Source of the DNA: an uncultured Collinsella sp.
GTDB taxonomy: Bacteria; Actinomycetota; Coriobacteriia; Coriobacteriales; Coriobacteriaceae
Direction: 5' to 3'
Length of the DNA stretch: 64,000 nucleotides
Assembly (NCBI GenBank): GCA_902482035.1
Contig: CABSYW010000002.1
Coordinates: 18,986 to 82,985, forward strand
A program made the translations under genes and the position numbers. Positions 26,084 through 34,851 of the stretch are shown in pieces. How positions within the stretch are numbered: position 1 is the stretch's first letter; each line of letters opens with the position of its first letter. Under the pieces are notes generated by a model that had not been told where the DNA came from, searched no databases, and was given only the letters and a program-made list of their open reading frames with translations.

Positions 26084-28276
26084 TTATGAAGCGTCGGCGG
26101 CTATGTGCGCAAGCGCCTCAACGAGCTCCTGCGAGCTCACGGGTTTACTCAGGTGCGCGTCCATGCCCGCCTCGCGCGAAAGTCTGCGGTCGTCGGCAAA
26201 GGCATTGGCACTCACGGCGATAATCGGCGTGGTCGCGGCATCCTCGCGATCGAGTGCTCGAATTCGACACGTGGCCTCAAGGCCATCGATACCGGGCATC
26301 ATGATGTCCATCAACACCACGTCGTACTCGTACGGCGCGCTCGCGGCAAACATCTCGACGGCAGACTCGCCATCCTTGGCATGCGTCACGACGGCACCGG
26401 CACGGCTGAGCGTAAACTGCGCGATCTCGGCATTCAGATCGTTATCCTCTACGAGCAAAACGCGCAGGCCCTGGAGCGCGTCGCCATCGCCCGCATCCGC
26501 GCGAACTGCCTGAGGAATCTCGGAGCGCTTGCATTTCTCAAACGGCAGGCGGATGGTAAACGTCGTCCCCTGCCCCAAGACGCTCGTAAAGCTCATGGTT
26601 CCGCCCATAAGCTCGACCAACTGTTTTGCGATAGGCGCGCCCAGGCCAGTTCCCGATGAAGCGCCTTCCACCTGTTGCTCCTCGCGGCAAAACGGCTCGT
26701 AGAGGTGCTGTTGGAACTCCTCGCTCATGCCAATACCGTTGTCGGCGACCGTGTATTCATAGACGGGGACGCCATCCGCTGGCTCCACCTCGCGGCACAC
26801 CAGGCGAACATAGCCGCCCTGGCGGTTGTACTTGACGGCATTGCCGGCAATATTGAGCAACAGGCGCTTGAGGTGCGTCACGCTCACCCGCGCATAGGGA
26901 TGATTAAGCGTCTGCTGGTCGCAGATAATTGTCACCAGACGCTCCTCGGCCTGGCGCTCCAGAATATCGCGCGCCTCGTGGTTGAGGGTCACCAAGTTTG
27001 TGGGAACAAGCTCCAAATCGACCTAGCCGCTCTCCAGGCGACTCATATCCAGGGCCTCGTTGGCAAGGTCGAGCAGCAGCCCCGATGCCGTCCAGATTTT
27101 TGAGCGGCAATCGGTCTGCTTTTGCAGATCGTCCGCATTGGCATCGCCAACCTCGACCATGCCGCGAATGCCGTTGATGGGCGTGCGCAGATCGTGGCTC
27201 ATGCGGCGCAGAAACTCCGTCTTTGCCGAGTTGGCAGACGAGGCCTCACGCGCCGCCTTTGCCAGCCTGTCGCCATAGTCGCGCTCTTGCTGCAGCAAGT
27301 CCGTCAAACGTCGGCGATCAGCGCGGCGACGCACCATCACAACAACGGCTATAACACCGCTGTAGAGCACCAGCACGCCGGCAGCAACAGCCGCGACGAC
27401 CTCAAAGTAGCGCCGCGCCGAGGCATAGGTGTACACGTAGAACCCGCGCGCTTTTCCAAATGTGCCCAAATACCACTCGCCGTCGGCGTTAACCAATCTG
27501 ACCTTACCAGCCGGGCACCGATCCTTTATACCGTCAACAATGAAGGCATCCGTCGCAGGCAGATCGAATACGCCCAATATGGTGGGTTCAACGGCATTGG
27601 TCGCAACGACCTTGCCATCGCTTTCGATCACGATATTGCCACTGTCGATGGTCTCATAACCACCGAGCAGGCTCTGCAGTTTGAGCGTATTGCTTGCAAC
27701 TGCCTTCGCGCTCTGATGCCTTACTGCGACAACGATGCCCTCGTCATCCTGCCGGGTTACGCAGCCAATGTCTGCGACCGAATCATCCGCAAGTGTGATG
27801 CGGGCGGTATAGGACTTAAGCGGATAGGCTGCCACCTCCAGCACGGGTGCTTCCTTGAGATACGTAGCGAGCGACTCGTAGCCCACGCCATCCGTCGAGG
27901 ACTCAGACACCAAATTGCCCGATGCGTCCGTCACGATCAGTGCGCTCACGTTGAACTGGTCGGCATATTGCTCCAGCATGGCGTTATCCACCGAACCGTC
28001 GCGCTCCATATCGCGCGCTGTCTCTCCGGCGATCTCCATAACGCGAATCAGGTTTTTGGTTGTATAGGCGCTATTGAATGCATCGTAGGAAAGGCTCTGC
28101 GTCGCCACGTAATCGACAACGTCGGCAAAGCGCTGCTCGGCCTGAGCTGTCGTGTAGCTGTAGCTCATCATGCCGGCAACAACCGAGAGCGCTATCCCCA
28201 GCAGAGCGACAAGAAGCCATGCCCCTGTCGAACGATTGCCCCGCTCCTGAGCGGCGTGGTCGGGCGCATCGATCAT
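26084..28276 (-). pseudogene. Hybrid histidine kinase interrupted by an in-frame TAG
   Basis: Two collinear, same-frame pieces separated by one stop codon at 27023-27025. The first 417 residues hold a membrane span, an extracytoplasmic sensor, a second span (VVAAVAAGVLVLYSGVIAVV) and a HisKA box (MSHDLRTPINGIRG), ending MSRLESG. After the TAG the frame continues with VDLELVPTN, the ATPase (NAVKYNRQGG, DNGIGM, GTGLGAPI) and a receiver (LMDIMMPGIDGLEAT). LESG followed by K-V-D-L is the usual run in this family, so a Lys AAG to TAG change is likely. It overlaps the binding-protein gene upstream by four bases and should sense through it. Confidence 0.85.
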
Positions 28277-29142
28277 GACAGGCCCTCCATATTCAAAAAT
28301 GGCGAAGGGTCATCAAAGTACTTTGACACCAGGCGTTCCATGGTGCCATCGGCAAGCATTTCTTGGTAGGCATGAGTGAGCTTGACGTCGATGCCGCGCG
28401 TATCGTTGATATCGAAAGCGGTGCCCAAACCAACCTCTAGCAGCGGCTCATCCAAAATGCGATACGTTACGCCATAGTCTTTTTCGTAGGTGAGCAGCGA
28501 GGACTCATGCGCGGCGATGGCGTCGACCAGACCTTCGACGAGCGCCGGGTTCAGGTATGAACGGTCCGAAAAGCAGTAGAGTTCCTTGATCTGCGGAACG
28601 TTTTCATTTGTACGGTTGAGCAAAATGTCCTCGGGCTTGGTGGTGGACTGAACGGCCACGACCTTATCCTCAAGATCGGCAAGCGTGTAGATATCGCTCT
28701 GGGGATCGACTGCGACCACCTGGCGGCTCGCAAGGTACGGGCCGGCCCAACGATACTCGTTTTCGCGACCCGTCATGCTAAAGCTACCCATGACGCAATC
28801 GAGCTCGCCGCTCGCCAGCAGCTCTTCCTTCTTTTCCCAGTCAATCAGCTGGTTTTTTGGCTTGTAACCAATGCGGGCCAAAGCCTCGGTCAATATCTCG
28901 ACATCCAGGCCAACGATATCGCCGTACTCGTCGGTATACACAAACGGTGGATAGAGGTCGCTTCCGACGTTGAGCGTCTTAAGGTCGTCGTCTTTGACTT
29001 GCGAGGCGTCCAGACCTTCTAATGCAGACGTCGAGGCTCCGTCATTCGACCCGGAGCAGCCAGCTATCGCTACGACAAAGACGCTCGCCACTGCAAGCGC
29101 AACAAACAACGAAATGGCAACCGAGCGGCGGGGTCTTTTCAT
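28273..29142 (-). CDS. Family 3 solute-binding lipoprotein, sensor partner of the kinase
   Basis: A 289-residue exported protein. The N-terminus is basic then hydrophobic, and the lipobox is AIAGC at about residue 28. The mature part is an amino-acid-type binding protein (LNVGSDLYPPFVYTDEYGDIVGLDVEILTEA pattern, with LADLEDKVVAVQSTT later). The gene is coupled to the histidine kinase by a four-base overlap and no ABC permease is nearby, so it more likely presents a ligand to the kinase than feeds a transporter. The start has only a weak GGAG site. Confidence 0.85.
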   Translation of the reverse strand: MKRPRRSVAISLFVALAVASVFVVAIAGCSGSNDGASTSALEGLDASQVKDDDLKTLNVGSDLYPPFVYTDEYGDIVGLDVEILTEALARIGYKPKNQLIDWEKKEELLASGELDCVMGSFSMTGRENEYRWAGPYLASRQVVAVDPQSDIYTLADLEDKVVAVQSTTKPEDILLNRTNENVPQIKELYCFSDRSYLNPALVEGLVDAIAAHESSLLTYEKDYGVTYRILDEPLLEVGLGTAFDINDTRGIDVKLTHAYQEMLADGTMERLVSKYFDDPSPFLNMEGLS

Positions 29143-29202
29143 CGAGCTCCATACGATCCTGTTTACAGACTGAAATGGTTAAAGATAATAGCAAACAAAA
29201 CC

Positions 29203-29269
29203 ACACGAGCACCCAATTGTTACAGACGCTTTACCGTGTGGGGCCTTCCAGCCGACTTGGCAGAAGACC
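29203..29269 (-). terminator. Hairpins downstream of the aminotransferase-family gene
   Basis: CCACACG and CGTGTGG (29203-29240) can pair, and GGGGCCTTC pairs with GAAGACCCC (29238-29269). They lie between the lyase stop at 29287 and the binding-protein start at 29142. No clear T tract. Confidence 0.35.
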
Positions 29270-29286
29270 CCGCATGCAGCGCTCAC

Positions 29287-30501
29287 TTACCGTGCATTAA
29301 AAACGTAGCGGTCCAGGCGGCCGCACGCTTCCTTTACGCGCGAAAGCGGCAGCGCCAGATTCACGCGAATGTGGCAGGGCCCGTGGAACGGACGGCCGTC
29401 CTGATACCCCACGCCCACGCGCGCCCCCTCGTCGAGCAGCCACTGAATATCGCGGCCATGCTCGCGGCACCACTCGGTGCAGTCCAGAAACACCATGTAC
29501 GTGCCCTGCGGACGCGAATAAGACACGCCCTCAAAATGCTCGTCCACGTAATTGCAGAAGTACTCGATATTGCCGGCAAGCACCTGGTTGAGCTCGTCCA
29601 GCCACTCGTAGCCTTGCGGCTGGTAGGCACCGATAAGCGCGTGCATCGAGAGGACGTTCATCTCGTTGTAGTGAGTCTTGTTGGACACGGCACACACGCG
29701 GTCGCGCAGCGTCTCGTTGTAGATGATGTGGTAGCTGCCGACCAGACCCGCCAGGTTAAACGTCTTGCTCGGCGCATAGAGGGCAACCGTGCGCATGCGG
29801 GCATCCTCGCTCACCGACTGCGTCGGGATATGCTTGTGTCCCGGCAGGATGATATCGGACCAAATCTCGTCCGAGATCACCACGCAATCGTGCTGGCGAT
29901 AGATGTCCATGGCGCGCTCGATCTCGTCGCGCTCCCATACGCGGCCGCAGGGATTGTGCGGCGAGCAGAACACCGCAGCATGGATGTGGTTTTGGGCGAG
30001 CTTGCGCTCCATGTCCTCAAAGTCCATATGCCACACGCCCTGATCATCGAGCTTAAGCGGGCTGTGGACAATGTGATAGCCCGCAGCCTCAATGGACTTG
30101 GTAAAGCCGATGTAGGTGGGGCTATGGACCAGCACCGCATCGCCCGGCTGGACATACGCACGCAGCGTCGACACGACACCGCCCAGCACGCCGTTTTCGT
30201 AGCCGATATGTTCAGGGCGCAGGCCCTCGACGCCATTGCGGCGGCCCTGCCATTCGATGATGCGGTCGAAGTACTCGGCGCGCGGATTGAAATAGCCAAA
30301 CATGGGGTGCTGGGCACGCTGAATGATGTGCTCCTGGACCGTGGGCACCGTGGCAAAATTCATATCGGCCACCCACATGGGAATGCGGTCGAAGCCCTCA
30401 TCGGGTGCGTTCGGAGCCATACCGGGGATCTCACCCCAAGAGTCAACGGCGATGGAGTCCATGCCGTGGCGGTCGATGATTGAAGTGAAGTCGTATTTCA
30501 T
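29287..30501 (-). CDS. MalY/PatB family PLP-dependent C-S lyase or aminotransferase
   Basis: A 404-residue fold-type I PLP enzyme. PMWVADMNF near residue 41 is the MalY/PatB hallmark. Other landmarks are SPHNPCGRVW, VVISDEIWSDI and the PLP lysine in YAPSKTFNLAGL near residue 236. Relatives are cystathionine beta-lyases, releasing pyruvate, ammonia and a thiol; some also bind regulators, as E. coli MalY does. GGGGG precedes the ATG. Monocistronic here. Confidence 0.88.
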   Translation of the reverse strand: MKYDFTSIIDRHGMDSIAVDSWGEIPGMAPNAPDEGFDRIPMWVADMNFATVPTVQEHIIQRAQHPMFGYFNPRAEYFDRIIEWQGRRNGVEGLRPEHIGYENGVLGGVVSTLRAYVQPGDAVLVHSPTYIGFTKSIEAAGYHIVHSPLKLDDQGVWHMDFEDMERKLAQNHIHAAVFCSPHNPCGRVWERDEIERAMDIYRQHDCVVISDEIWSDIILPGHKHIPTQSVSEDARMRTVALYAPSKTFNLAGLVGSYHIIYNETLRDRVCAVSNKTHYNEMNVLSMHALIGAYQPQGYEWLDELNQVLAGNIEYFCNYVDEHFEGVSYSRPQGTYMVFLDCTEWCREHGRDIQWLLDEGARVGVGYQDGRPFHGPCHIRVNLALPLSRVKEACGRLDRYVFNAR

Positions 30502-30613
30502 GCTGGACCCCCGTGCAAAGTAGACTGTTTCGATAGGCGCTATTGTCCACCAGCACGGGCGGTTTTGGCGCGGGGTTTGGCGCTTAATTTGACGGGTGCG
30601 GGCGAATTGCTGG

Positions 30614-31351
30614 TTAGTCTCGCGCGTCGTTGACGGCGACTACGGTTAGCTGGGTTTCATCGACCGTAAACGATATGTCGAGCCCGGCGAAGGCAAGATG
30701 ATAGACGCGGTTTGGCTCGTGCTTGCTGCCCGCGCGGCGCGGATCTTGGCGAAGGACCTCGACCAAGCCGGGGAGCTTTGCGGGCGAGACCATATCCTGC
30801 AGCGCCTGCGGAAACTCAACATCGAGCTCTTGCCACGGAGCATCCTCAATCCAGCCGCCCGTTGCATCCGGGTGGCAGTCCGCAAACGGAATGTAGGGCT
30901 TAATGTCGTAGATGGGCGTGCCGTCGCGCAGGTCGGCCCCCAACACATGGATGATGGGACCATCGTCGGTAAGCTCCACGCGGTCGAGCTTGACGCAGGT
31001 GAGCCCAATGGAATTAGGGCGAAACGGACTGCGCGTGGCAAAGACGCCCACACGCTCGGCTCCACCCAGGCGCGGCGGACGCACAGTTTTCGACCATTTT
31101 GCGTTGGTGCCGGACCTGTCCTGCGTTTTGGCATCGGCGGCTATGTCCTTAGCCGTGCCGCCGGGCGTTCCGTTTTCGAAGCGCCACAGCAGCCACAGGT
31201 AAGAGAAGGAGTCCAGACCCTCAACCGCTGCGTTGGAGGCAAATTCCGGCTCAAAAACGATGCGTCCCTGCAGATGAGGCGCCAAAAAGCTGTTGCGCGG
31301 GATGCCGAACTTCTGCGGCAGGTCGGTATGTATGTGTGCAATAGGTTCCAT
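30614..31351 (-). CDS. trmO: tRNA N6-threonylcarbamoyladenosine(37) N6-methyltransferase, TrmO/TsaA family
   Basis: A 245-residue protein with the TsaA/YaeB barrel: IAHIHTDLPQKFGIPRN, then GLDSFSYLWLLWRF, then VGVFATRSPFRPNSIGLTCVKL, which carries the SAM-binding signature. TrmO methylates t6A37 of ACY-reading tRNAs. The start is uncertain: ATG at 31351 is preferred, with an ATG three codons earlier possible; neither has a strong ribosome site. Confidence 0.88.
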   Translation of the reverse strand: MEPIAHIHTDLPQKFGIPRNSFLAPHLQGRIVFEPEFASNAAVEGLDSFSYLWLLWRFENGTPGGTAKDIAADAKTQDRSGTNAKWSKTVRPPRLGGAERVGVFATRSPFRPNSIGLTCVKLDRVELTDDGPIIHVLGADLRDGTPIYDIKPYIPFADCHPDATGGWIEDAPWQELDVEFPQALQDMVSPAKLPGLVEVLRQDPRRAGSKHEPNRVYHLAFAGLDISFTVDETQLTVVAVNDARD

Positions 31352-31492
31352 GCCGGTCATTGTACGGCATGGAGGCGTGGGGCGTTGCGTGCAATTCTTC
31401 GCCGCGGTCCCCCGCCGTGCAACCAACGGTTGCTTGGAAGGGCGTCTGCCGCCGCGTATGCTTAAGCCATCAACCAGCAGAAAGGAGCCGCT

Positions 31493-32320
31493 ATGGCCTT
31501 TGCAGAAAAGCTCATTGCCATCCGTCGCGCCCATCACCTTACCCAAGAGCAGCTCGCCGCCAAACTCTTTGTCACGCGCCAAGCCGTCAGCCGTTGGGAG
31601 CGCGACGAGGTCACCCCGGGCATCGACATGATGAAGCTCATTGCCGCCGTAACCGGCGAGCCACTGTCCCACCTGCTCGAAATGCCCGAGCATTATTGCC
31701 AGAGCTGCGGCATGATACTCACGCCCGACGACTGCGGCACCGATGCCACAGGCGCCACGACCGACCATTACTGCAAGTGGTGCTACGACCACGGCAAGTA
31801 CACCTACGCCACCACCATGGAGGCGATGATCGAGGACTGTGCCCCGCGCCTGGCGCAAAACACCGGCATGTCGCTCGACGAAGCCGTCTCGCTCATGGGC
31901 GCCGTCCTGCCGCAACTGGAGCGCTGGCGCACCGTGCAGGAAAACGAGGAATGCTACGGCGCCGAGGCTCGAGCTCGCTATGGCAATGAGGCTATCGATG
32001 CAGCAAACAAAACGTTACTGGATATGGATCCTCAGACATGGAACGACATGAAGGAACTTGAACGCGCCATTTTGGGCCAGCTCTCGATTGCCATGGGCAT
32101 TGGCGACCCAGAGAGCAACGAAGCCCAAAAACTGGTTACAATGCACCGTCGATGGATTGCTCTCAACTGGGGATGCGAGCCCCAAGACGAGGCGTACCTG
32201 GGCCTCGCCCACGGCTATCTTGCCGACCAGCGCTTTGTTGACTATTACGACAAGCCCTGCGGCACCGGAGCCACGGCGTTTCTGGTCCAGGCCATCGAGC
32301 CGTCGTTGACGTGCGCATAG
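31493..32320 (+). CDS. HTH regulator fused to a zinc ribbon and a TipAS-like domain
   Basis: A 275-residue protein with three parts. Residues 1-64 are an XRE-type HTH (LTQEQLAAKLFVTRQAVSRW). Residues 66-105 form a zinc-ribbon-like module (YCQSCGMIL, then HYCKWCYDHG). Residues 120-270 look like a TipAS antibiotic-recognition helical domain (MDPQTWNDMKELERAILGQL, then MHRRWIALNWG and GLAHGYLADQRFVDYYD). TipAS in Streptomyces TipAL captures thiopeptides and is normally fused to a MerR HTH, so the XRE pairing is notable. AAAGGAG precedes the ATG. Confidence 0.85.
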   Translation: MAFAEKLIAIRRAHHLTQEQLAAKLFVTRQAVSRWERDEVTPGIDMMKLIAAVTGEPLSHLLEMPEHYCQSCGMILTPDDCGTDATGATTDHYCKWCYDHGKYTYATTMEAMIEDCAPRLAQNTGMSLDEAVSLMGAVLPQLERWRTVQENEECYGAEARARYGNEAIDAANKTLLDMDPQTWNDMKELERAILGQLSIAMGIGDPESNEAQKLVTMHRRWIALNWGCEPQDEAYLGLAHGYLADQRFVDYYDKPCGTGATAFLVQAIEPSLTCA

Positions 32321-32371
32321 ACCGCGGCGGCTTTGGGTATTTCAATCAAAACCGCAACCGATTGGAGACCT

Positions 32372-32617
32372 ATGACTACTGATCACGAGCTCGTGCTCTA
32401 CGTTATGACCGGCTGCCCGTATTGCATAAAGGTCAAGCACTTTCTGGCCGATAACGGCGTGACCATTCCCGAGCGCAATATCTCGACCGACTCCGATGCC
32501 GAACAGACACTCATCGCCGTCGGCGGAAAGCGCCAGGTTCCCTGCCTGTTCATCGACGGCAAGCCACTCTACGAATCGAGCGACATCATCGCGTGGGCGC
32601 AAGAGAACCTGCTCTAG
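32372..32617 (+). CDS. Glutaredoxin
   Basis: An 81-residue thioredoxin-fold protein. The redox motif CPYC is near residue 14, VPCLFIDG supplies the cis-Pro strand, and SSDIIAWAQENL is the C-terminal helix. It uses low-molecular-weight thiols or serves as an electron donor. GGAG precedes the ATG at 32372. The neighbouring upstream regulator has its own promoter gap of about 50 bases, so co-transcription is possible. Confidence 0.9.
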   Translation: MTTDHELVLYVMTGCPYCIKVKHFLADNGVTIPERNISTDSDAEQTLIAVGGKRQVPCLFIDGKPLYESSDIIAWAQENLL

Positions 32618-32665
32618 TACGCGCATCCCGTCCGTCCAAGGCCCCACCCCATACGGCCTAAACAT

Positions 32666-32718
32666 GTACACCAGCATCCAAAGTCAACATTTTTCGACAT
32701 CTTTGGATGCTGGTGTAC
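32666..32718. repeat. Perfect 53-bp palindrome, GTACACCAGCATCC family, copy 1
   Basis: Arms GTACACCAGCATCCAAAG and its exact complement (18 bases) flank a 17-base loop containing ATTTTTCGACAT. A near-identical copy is at 33749-33801, on the other side of the MITE-like element. The shared loop sequence shows common descent rather than convergent terminators. Confidence 0.9.
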
Positions 32719-32815
32719 AGCTTTTGCGGGTAGTCATGGACGCTCTTAACCGGCTAATTGTTTGAGGCGACCTTTGGATTATGGCTGTTTGACGCCTCTG
32801 GAAAGGGTTTCCGAG

Positions 32816-33057
32816 AGGGCTGTGGTCAAAAAAGGGCAAATATGAGTACTGCTACCTGTTTAGTAGCAGCGATTTTGATCACTTCAGGAACTATTCAACG
32901 TTCCACTCGTCCGCAGACGACGTTATTTCTCCTCATATGTTCAATAAAAGTAGCTCCTAATGGGAACAAATCTCATCAGGAGCTACTATTTATAGCAAAG
33001 TAAATGCAACCATAATGGCAACAGTACTCATATTTGCCCTTTTTTGACCACGACCCT
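32816..33057. mobile_element. MITE-like non-coding element with 30-bp terminal inverted repeats
   Basis: A perfect 30-base inverted repeat, beginning GTGGTCAAAAAAGGGCAAAT, occupies 32822-32851 and 33022-33051; the match extends a few bases outward with mismatches (AGGG). The roughly 170-base core is AT-richer than the region, holds no credible gene, and contains an internal hairpin (AGTAGCTCCT with AGGAGCTACT, 32950-32988). No clean target-site duplication was found. A miniature element mobilised in trans is the best reading; a large cruciform or stem-loop RNA is the alternative. Confidence 0.65.
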
Positions 33058-33153
33058 CCAGAATAGTCGCTGAGAACGACACTAAATGACAAAATCCGGC
33101 ACTTGGACGTTCTTATATGAGTAGCCATTGAAGGACACCTAACGACTACTCCC

Positions 33154-33205
33154 ATTCGCGACACACTGTGTCGCGAATTAAGCTGGTCTCACCACCGAAG
33201 ACCAG
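33154..33205. other. Two adjacent palindromes in the repeat-rich gap
   Basis: ATTCGCGACACA (33154-33165) and its exact complement (33167-33178) surround a single base. CTGGTCT (33183-33189) pairs with AGACCAG. Just upstream, GGACGTTCTTATATGA looks like a decayed copy of the CTAGTCATT repeat. No gene is seen between 33058 and 33380; the rest of that interval shows nothing I can name. Confidence 0.6.
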
Positions 33206-33380
33206 TGAAAGCTCCTGGCCAGAATCTCGATAGTTTGTTAAAGTGCCCCCCTCTGCAAGTTCAATGAGCGCTCATGTTCCAAACTGAAAAATGAAGAAAT
33301 ATCGAAGCCGTCAATGCTCATTTTCTATCGAACAGGCAGGTCAAAACAAGCTAATTAGCCCGATAAACTGCTTGTATGTT

Positions 33381-33400
33381 TGTCTACAAAATTGTATACA
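33381..33400 (+). promoter_or_regulatory. Inverted-repeat operator before the RHH gene
   Basis: TGTCTACAA and TTGTATACA form a near-perfect inverted repeat (one mismatch) with a 2-base centre, 55 bases upstream of the ribbon-helix-helix gene. RHH antitoxin-like proteins usually bind such sites to repress themselves. Confidence 0.5.
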
Positions 33401-33454
33401 AAAAGAGAATCCGAGAAGTGACGCTCGACATTATGTCGATCGATAGGAGGCGCC

Positions 33455-33721
33455 ATGGATGCTAAGCAGCTCGAAAAGATAATGGGGTTTGCCCCCGGAG
33501 AGTTGAAGAACGCCGCGGAAGCCTACGAAAAAGATGAGTGGCCGAAGGGTCGCACCATCAAGCTGGGAAGGCCGTCGATCTCCGATGAGCCGAGCGTCGT
33601 TATATCAGCACGTGTGGGCGAATCGATTCTTGAGGCGTTTGACGAAAAAGCCAAACGCCATGGGCAAACGCGCACGGAACGGCTCAGGGAACTCGTAACA
33701 CTTGATGCAATGATTGCCTAG
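33455..33721 (+). CDS. Ribbon-helix-helix protein, antitoxin-like, no toxin partner seen
   Basis: An 88-residue protein with TAGGAGG upstream. The C-terminal half has a ribbon-helix-helix pattern: SVVISARVGESILEAFDEKA, then KRHGQTRTERLRELVTLDAM. The N-terminal half is charged (GFAPGELKNAAEAYEKDEWP) and could be a toxin-binding or dimer-extension segment. No toxin gene precedes or follows it: the flanks are repeats. It is either an orphan antitoxin, a solitary regulator or the remains of a degraded module. Confidence 0.7.
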   Translation: MDAKQLEKIMGFAPGELKNAAEAYEKDEWPKGRTIKLGRPSISDEPSVVISARVGESILEAFDEKAKRHGQTRTERLRELVTLDAMIA

Positions 33722-33748
33722 GCACCGCTCCCCCACCGACCCAAACAT

Positions 33749-33801
33749 GTACGTCAGCATCCAAAGTCGACATTTTTCGACATCTTTGGATGCTGGTGTA
33801 C
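33749..33801. repeat. 53-bp palindrome, GTACACCAGCATCC family, copy 2
   Basis: The arms match copy 1 except for ACGT in place of ACAC near the left end; the loop ATTTTTCGACAT is retained. It begins 28 bases after the RHH stop codon. Copies 1 and 2 bracket a 1.1 kb segment containing the MITE-like element and the RHH gene. Confidence 0.9.
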
Positions 33802-33816
33802 AGTTTTTTGCTACAT

Positions 33817-33872
33817 AGTCGTTGGGGACGTCCTTAAATGACTAGTCGTTAAAGAACGTCCCCAATGACTAG
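33817..33872. repeat. 56-bp palindrome, CTAGTCATT family, copy 3
   Basis: TAGTCGTTGGGGACGTCCTT pairs with AAAGAACGTCCCCAATGACTA apart from a few mismatches, with AATGACTAGTCGTT in the loop. It ends immediately before the dus stop codon at 33873. Confidence 0.85.
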
Positions 33873-34826
33873 CTAGCCGTGGAAGCGGGCTATGGGTGCA
33901 AGTGGCTGCTCGCGAAAGACGCGCTCGACGGCGGCGCGGTATTCGTCGACCTTTTTGGTCTTACGTACGAGCTTGTGAACGGTAGTGGGGTCGACGAAAG
34001 CGCACTTGGCGTAGAACCACCACTCCTTCATACGAAAGACCGCGTTGCCGCCGATCTCTTCTGCATAGGCCGCAAACAGTGTGTCGTGAAAGCGCTGCAG
34101 CTCAGCAGCCGTGGCAGCAGGACCGCCCTTAACCATGCGAGCCAGAGCGGGGTTCGCGAGCAGGCCACGCCCCAGCATCACATGGCGCGTGCCGGGATAG
34201 GCCTCCACCAGCGCGTCCATATCCTCAAGATCAAAAATGTCGCCGTTGTATGCCACCGGAAACGGTGCCCGCTCCAACGTCTCGCCATAAAACTCTTTGC
34301 GCGGGGAGCCCGTATAGCGATCCTTCTGTACACGCGGATGCACGATCAGTTCTGCCAGCGGCATGCGACAGTACAGTTCGAGCACGCGCTCGTATTCGTC
34401 GTCGTTCTCCAGCCCCAGCCTGGTTTTTACCGACACCGGCAACGGCGAACGTTCGCACACGTCACTCAAGAACACCTCGAGCTCATCGAGATTGTGCAGG
34501 AAACCCGAGCCCTTGCCCTTGGCGACAACCGTCCCCGAGGGACAACCCAGGTTAAGGTTGACTTCGCGATAGCCCATGTCGGCGAGCACCTGCGCCGCCC
34601 ACACAAACTCGTCCGCATTCTTGGACATAAGCTGGGGGACGACATTTAGCCCTTGGTTGTTAGCTGGATCGACTTCCTTGAACGCCTTGCCGCCAAAGCG
34701 GTTTCCCACCCGCGGTGGCGGCAAAAACGGCGTGTAATAGCAATCGAGCGCACCGAAGCACTCCGCATGCACGCGACGGAACACATGCCCGGTAATCCCC
34801 TCCATAGGGGCCAACGATAGAATCAT
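33873..34826 (-). CDS. dus: tRNA-dihydrouridine synthase family protein
   Basis: A 317-residue FMN TIM-barrel enzyme. APMEGITGHVFRR opens the barrel, LNLGCPSG carries the catalytic Cys near residue 96, VKTRLGLE follows, and HVMLGRGLLANPAL is the phosphate-binding end. Dus enzymes reduce uridine in tRNA D-loops. The subfamily (DusA, B or C) is not determined. An AGAGAAGAG site precedes the ATG. Palindromic repeats abut both ends of the gene. Confidence 0.9.
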   Translation of the reverse strand: MILSLAPMEGITGHVFRRVHAECFGALDCYYTPFLPPPRVGNRFGGKAFKEVDPANNQGLNVVPQLMSKNADEFVWAAQVLADMGYREVNLNLGCPSGTVVAKGKGSGFLHNLDELEVFLSDVCERSPLPVSVKTRLGLENDDEYERVLELYCRMPLAELIVHPRVQKDRYTGSPRKEFYGETLERAPFPVAYNGDIFDLEDMDALVEAYPGTRHVMLGRGLLANPALARMVKGGPAATAAELQRFHDTLFAAYAEEIGGNAVFRMKEWWFYAKCAFVDPTTVHKLVRKTKKVDEYRAAVERVFREQPLAPIARFHG

Positions 34827-34851
34827 CTACTCTTCTCTCATATCAACGAAC

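Noticed and set aside
32758..33003. An 81-codon frame through the MITE-like element
   Set aside because: No ribosome site, crosses the inverted repeat and shows no protein-like pattern.
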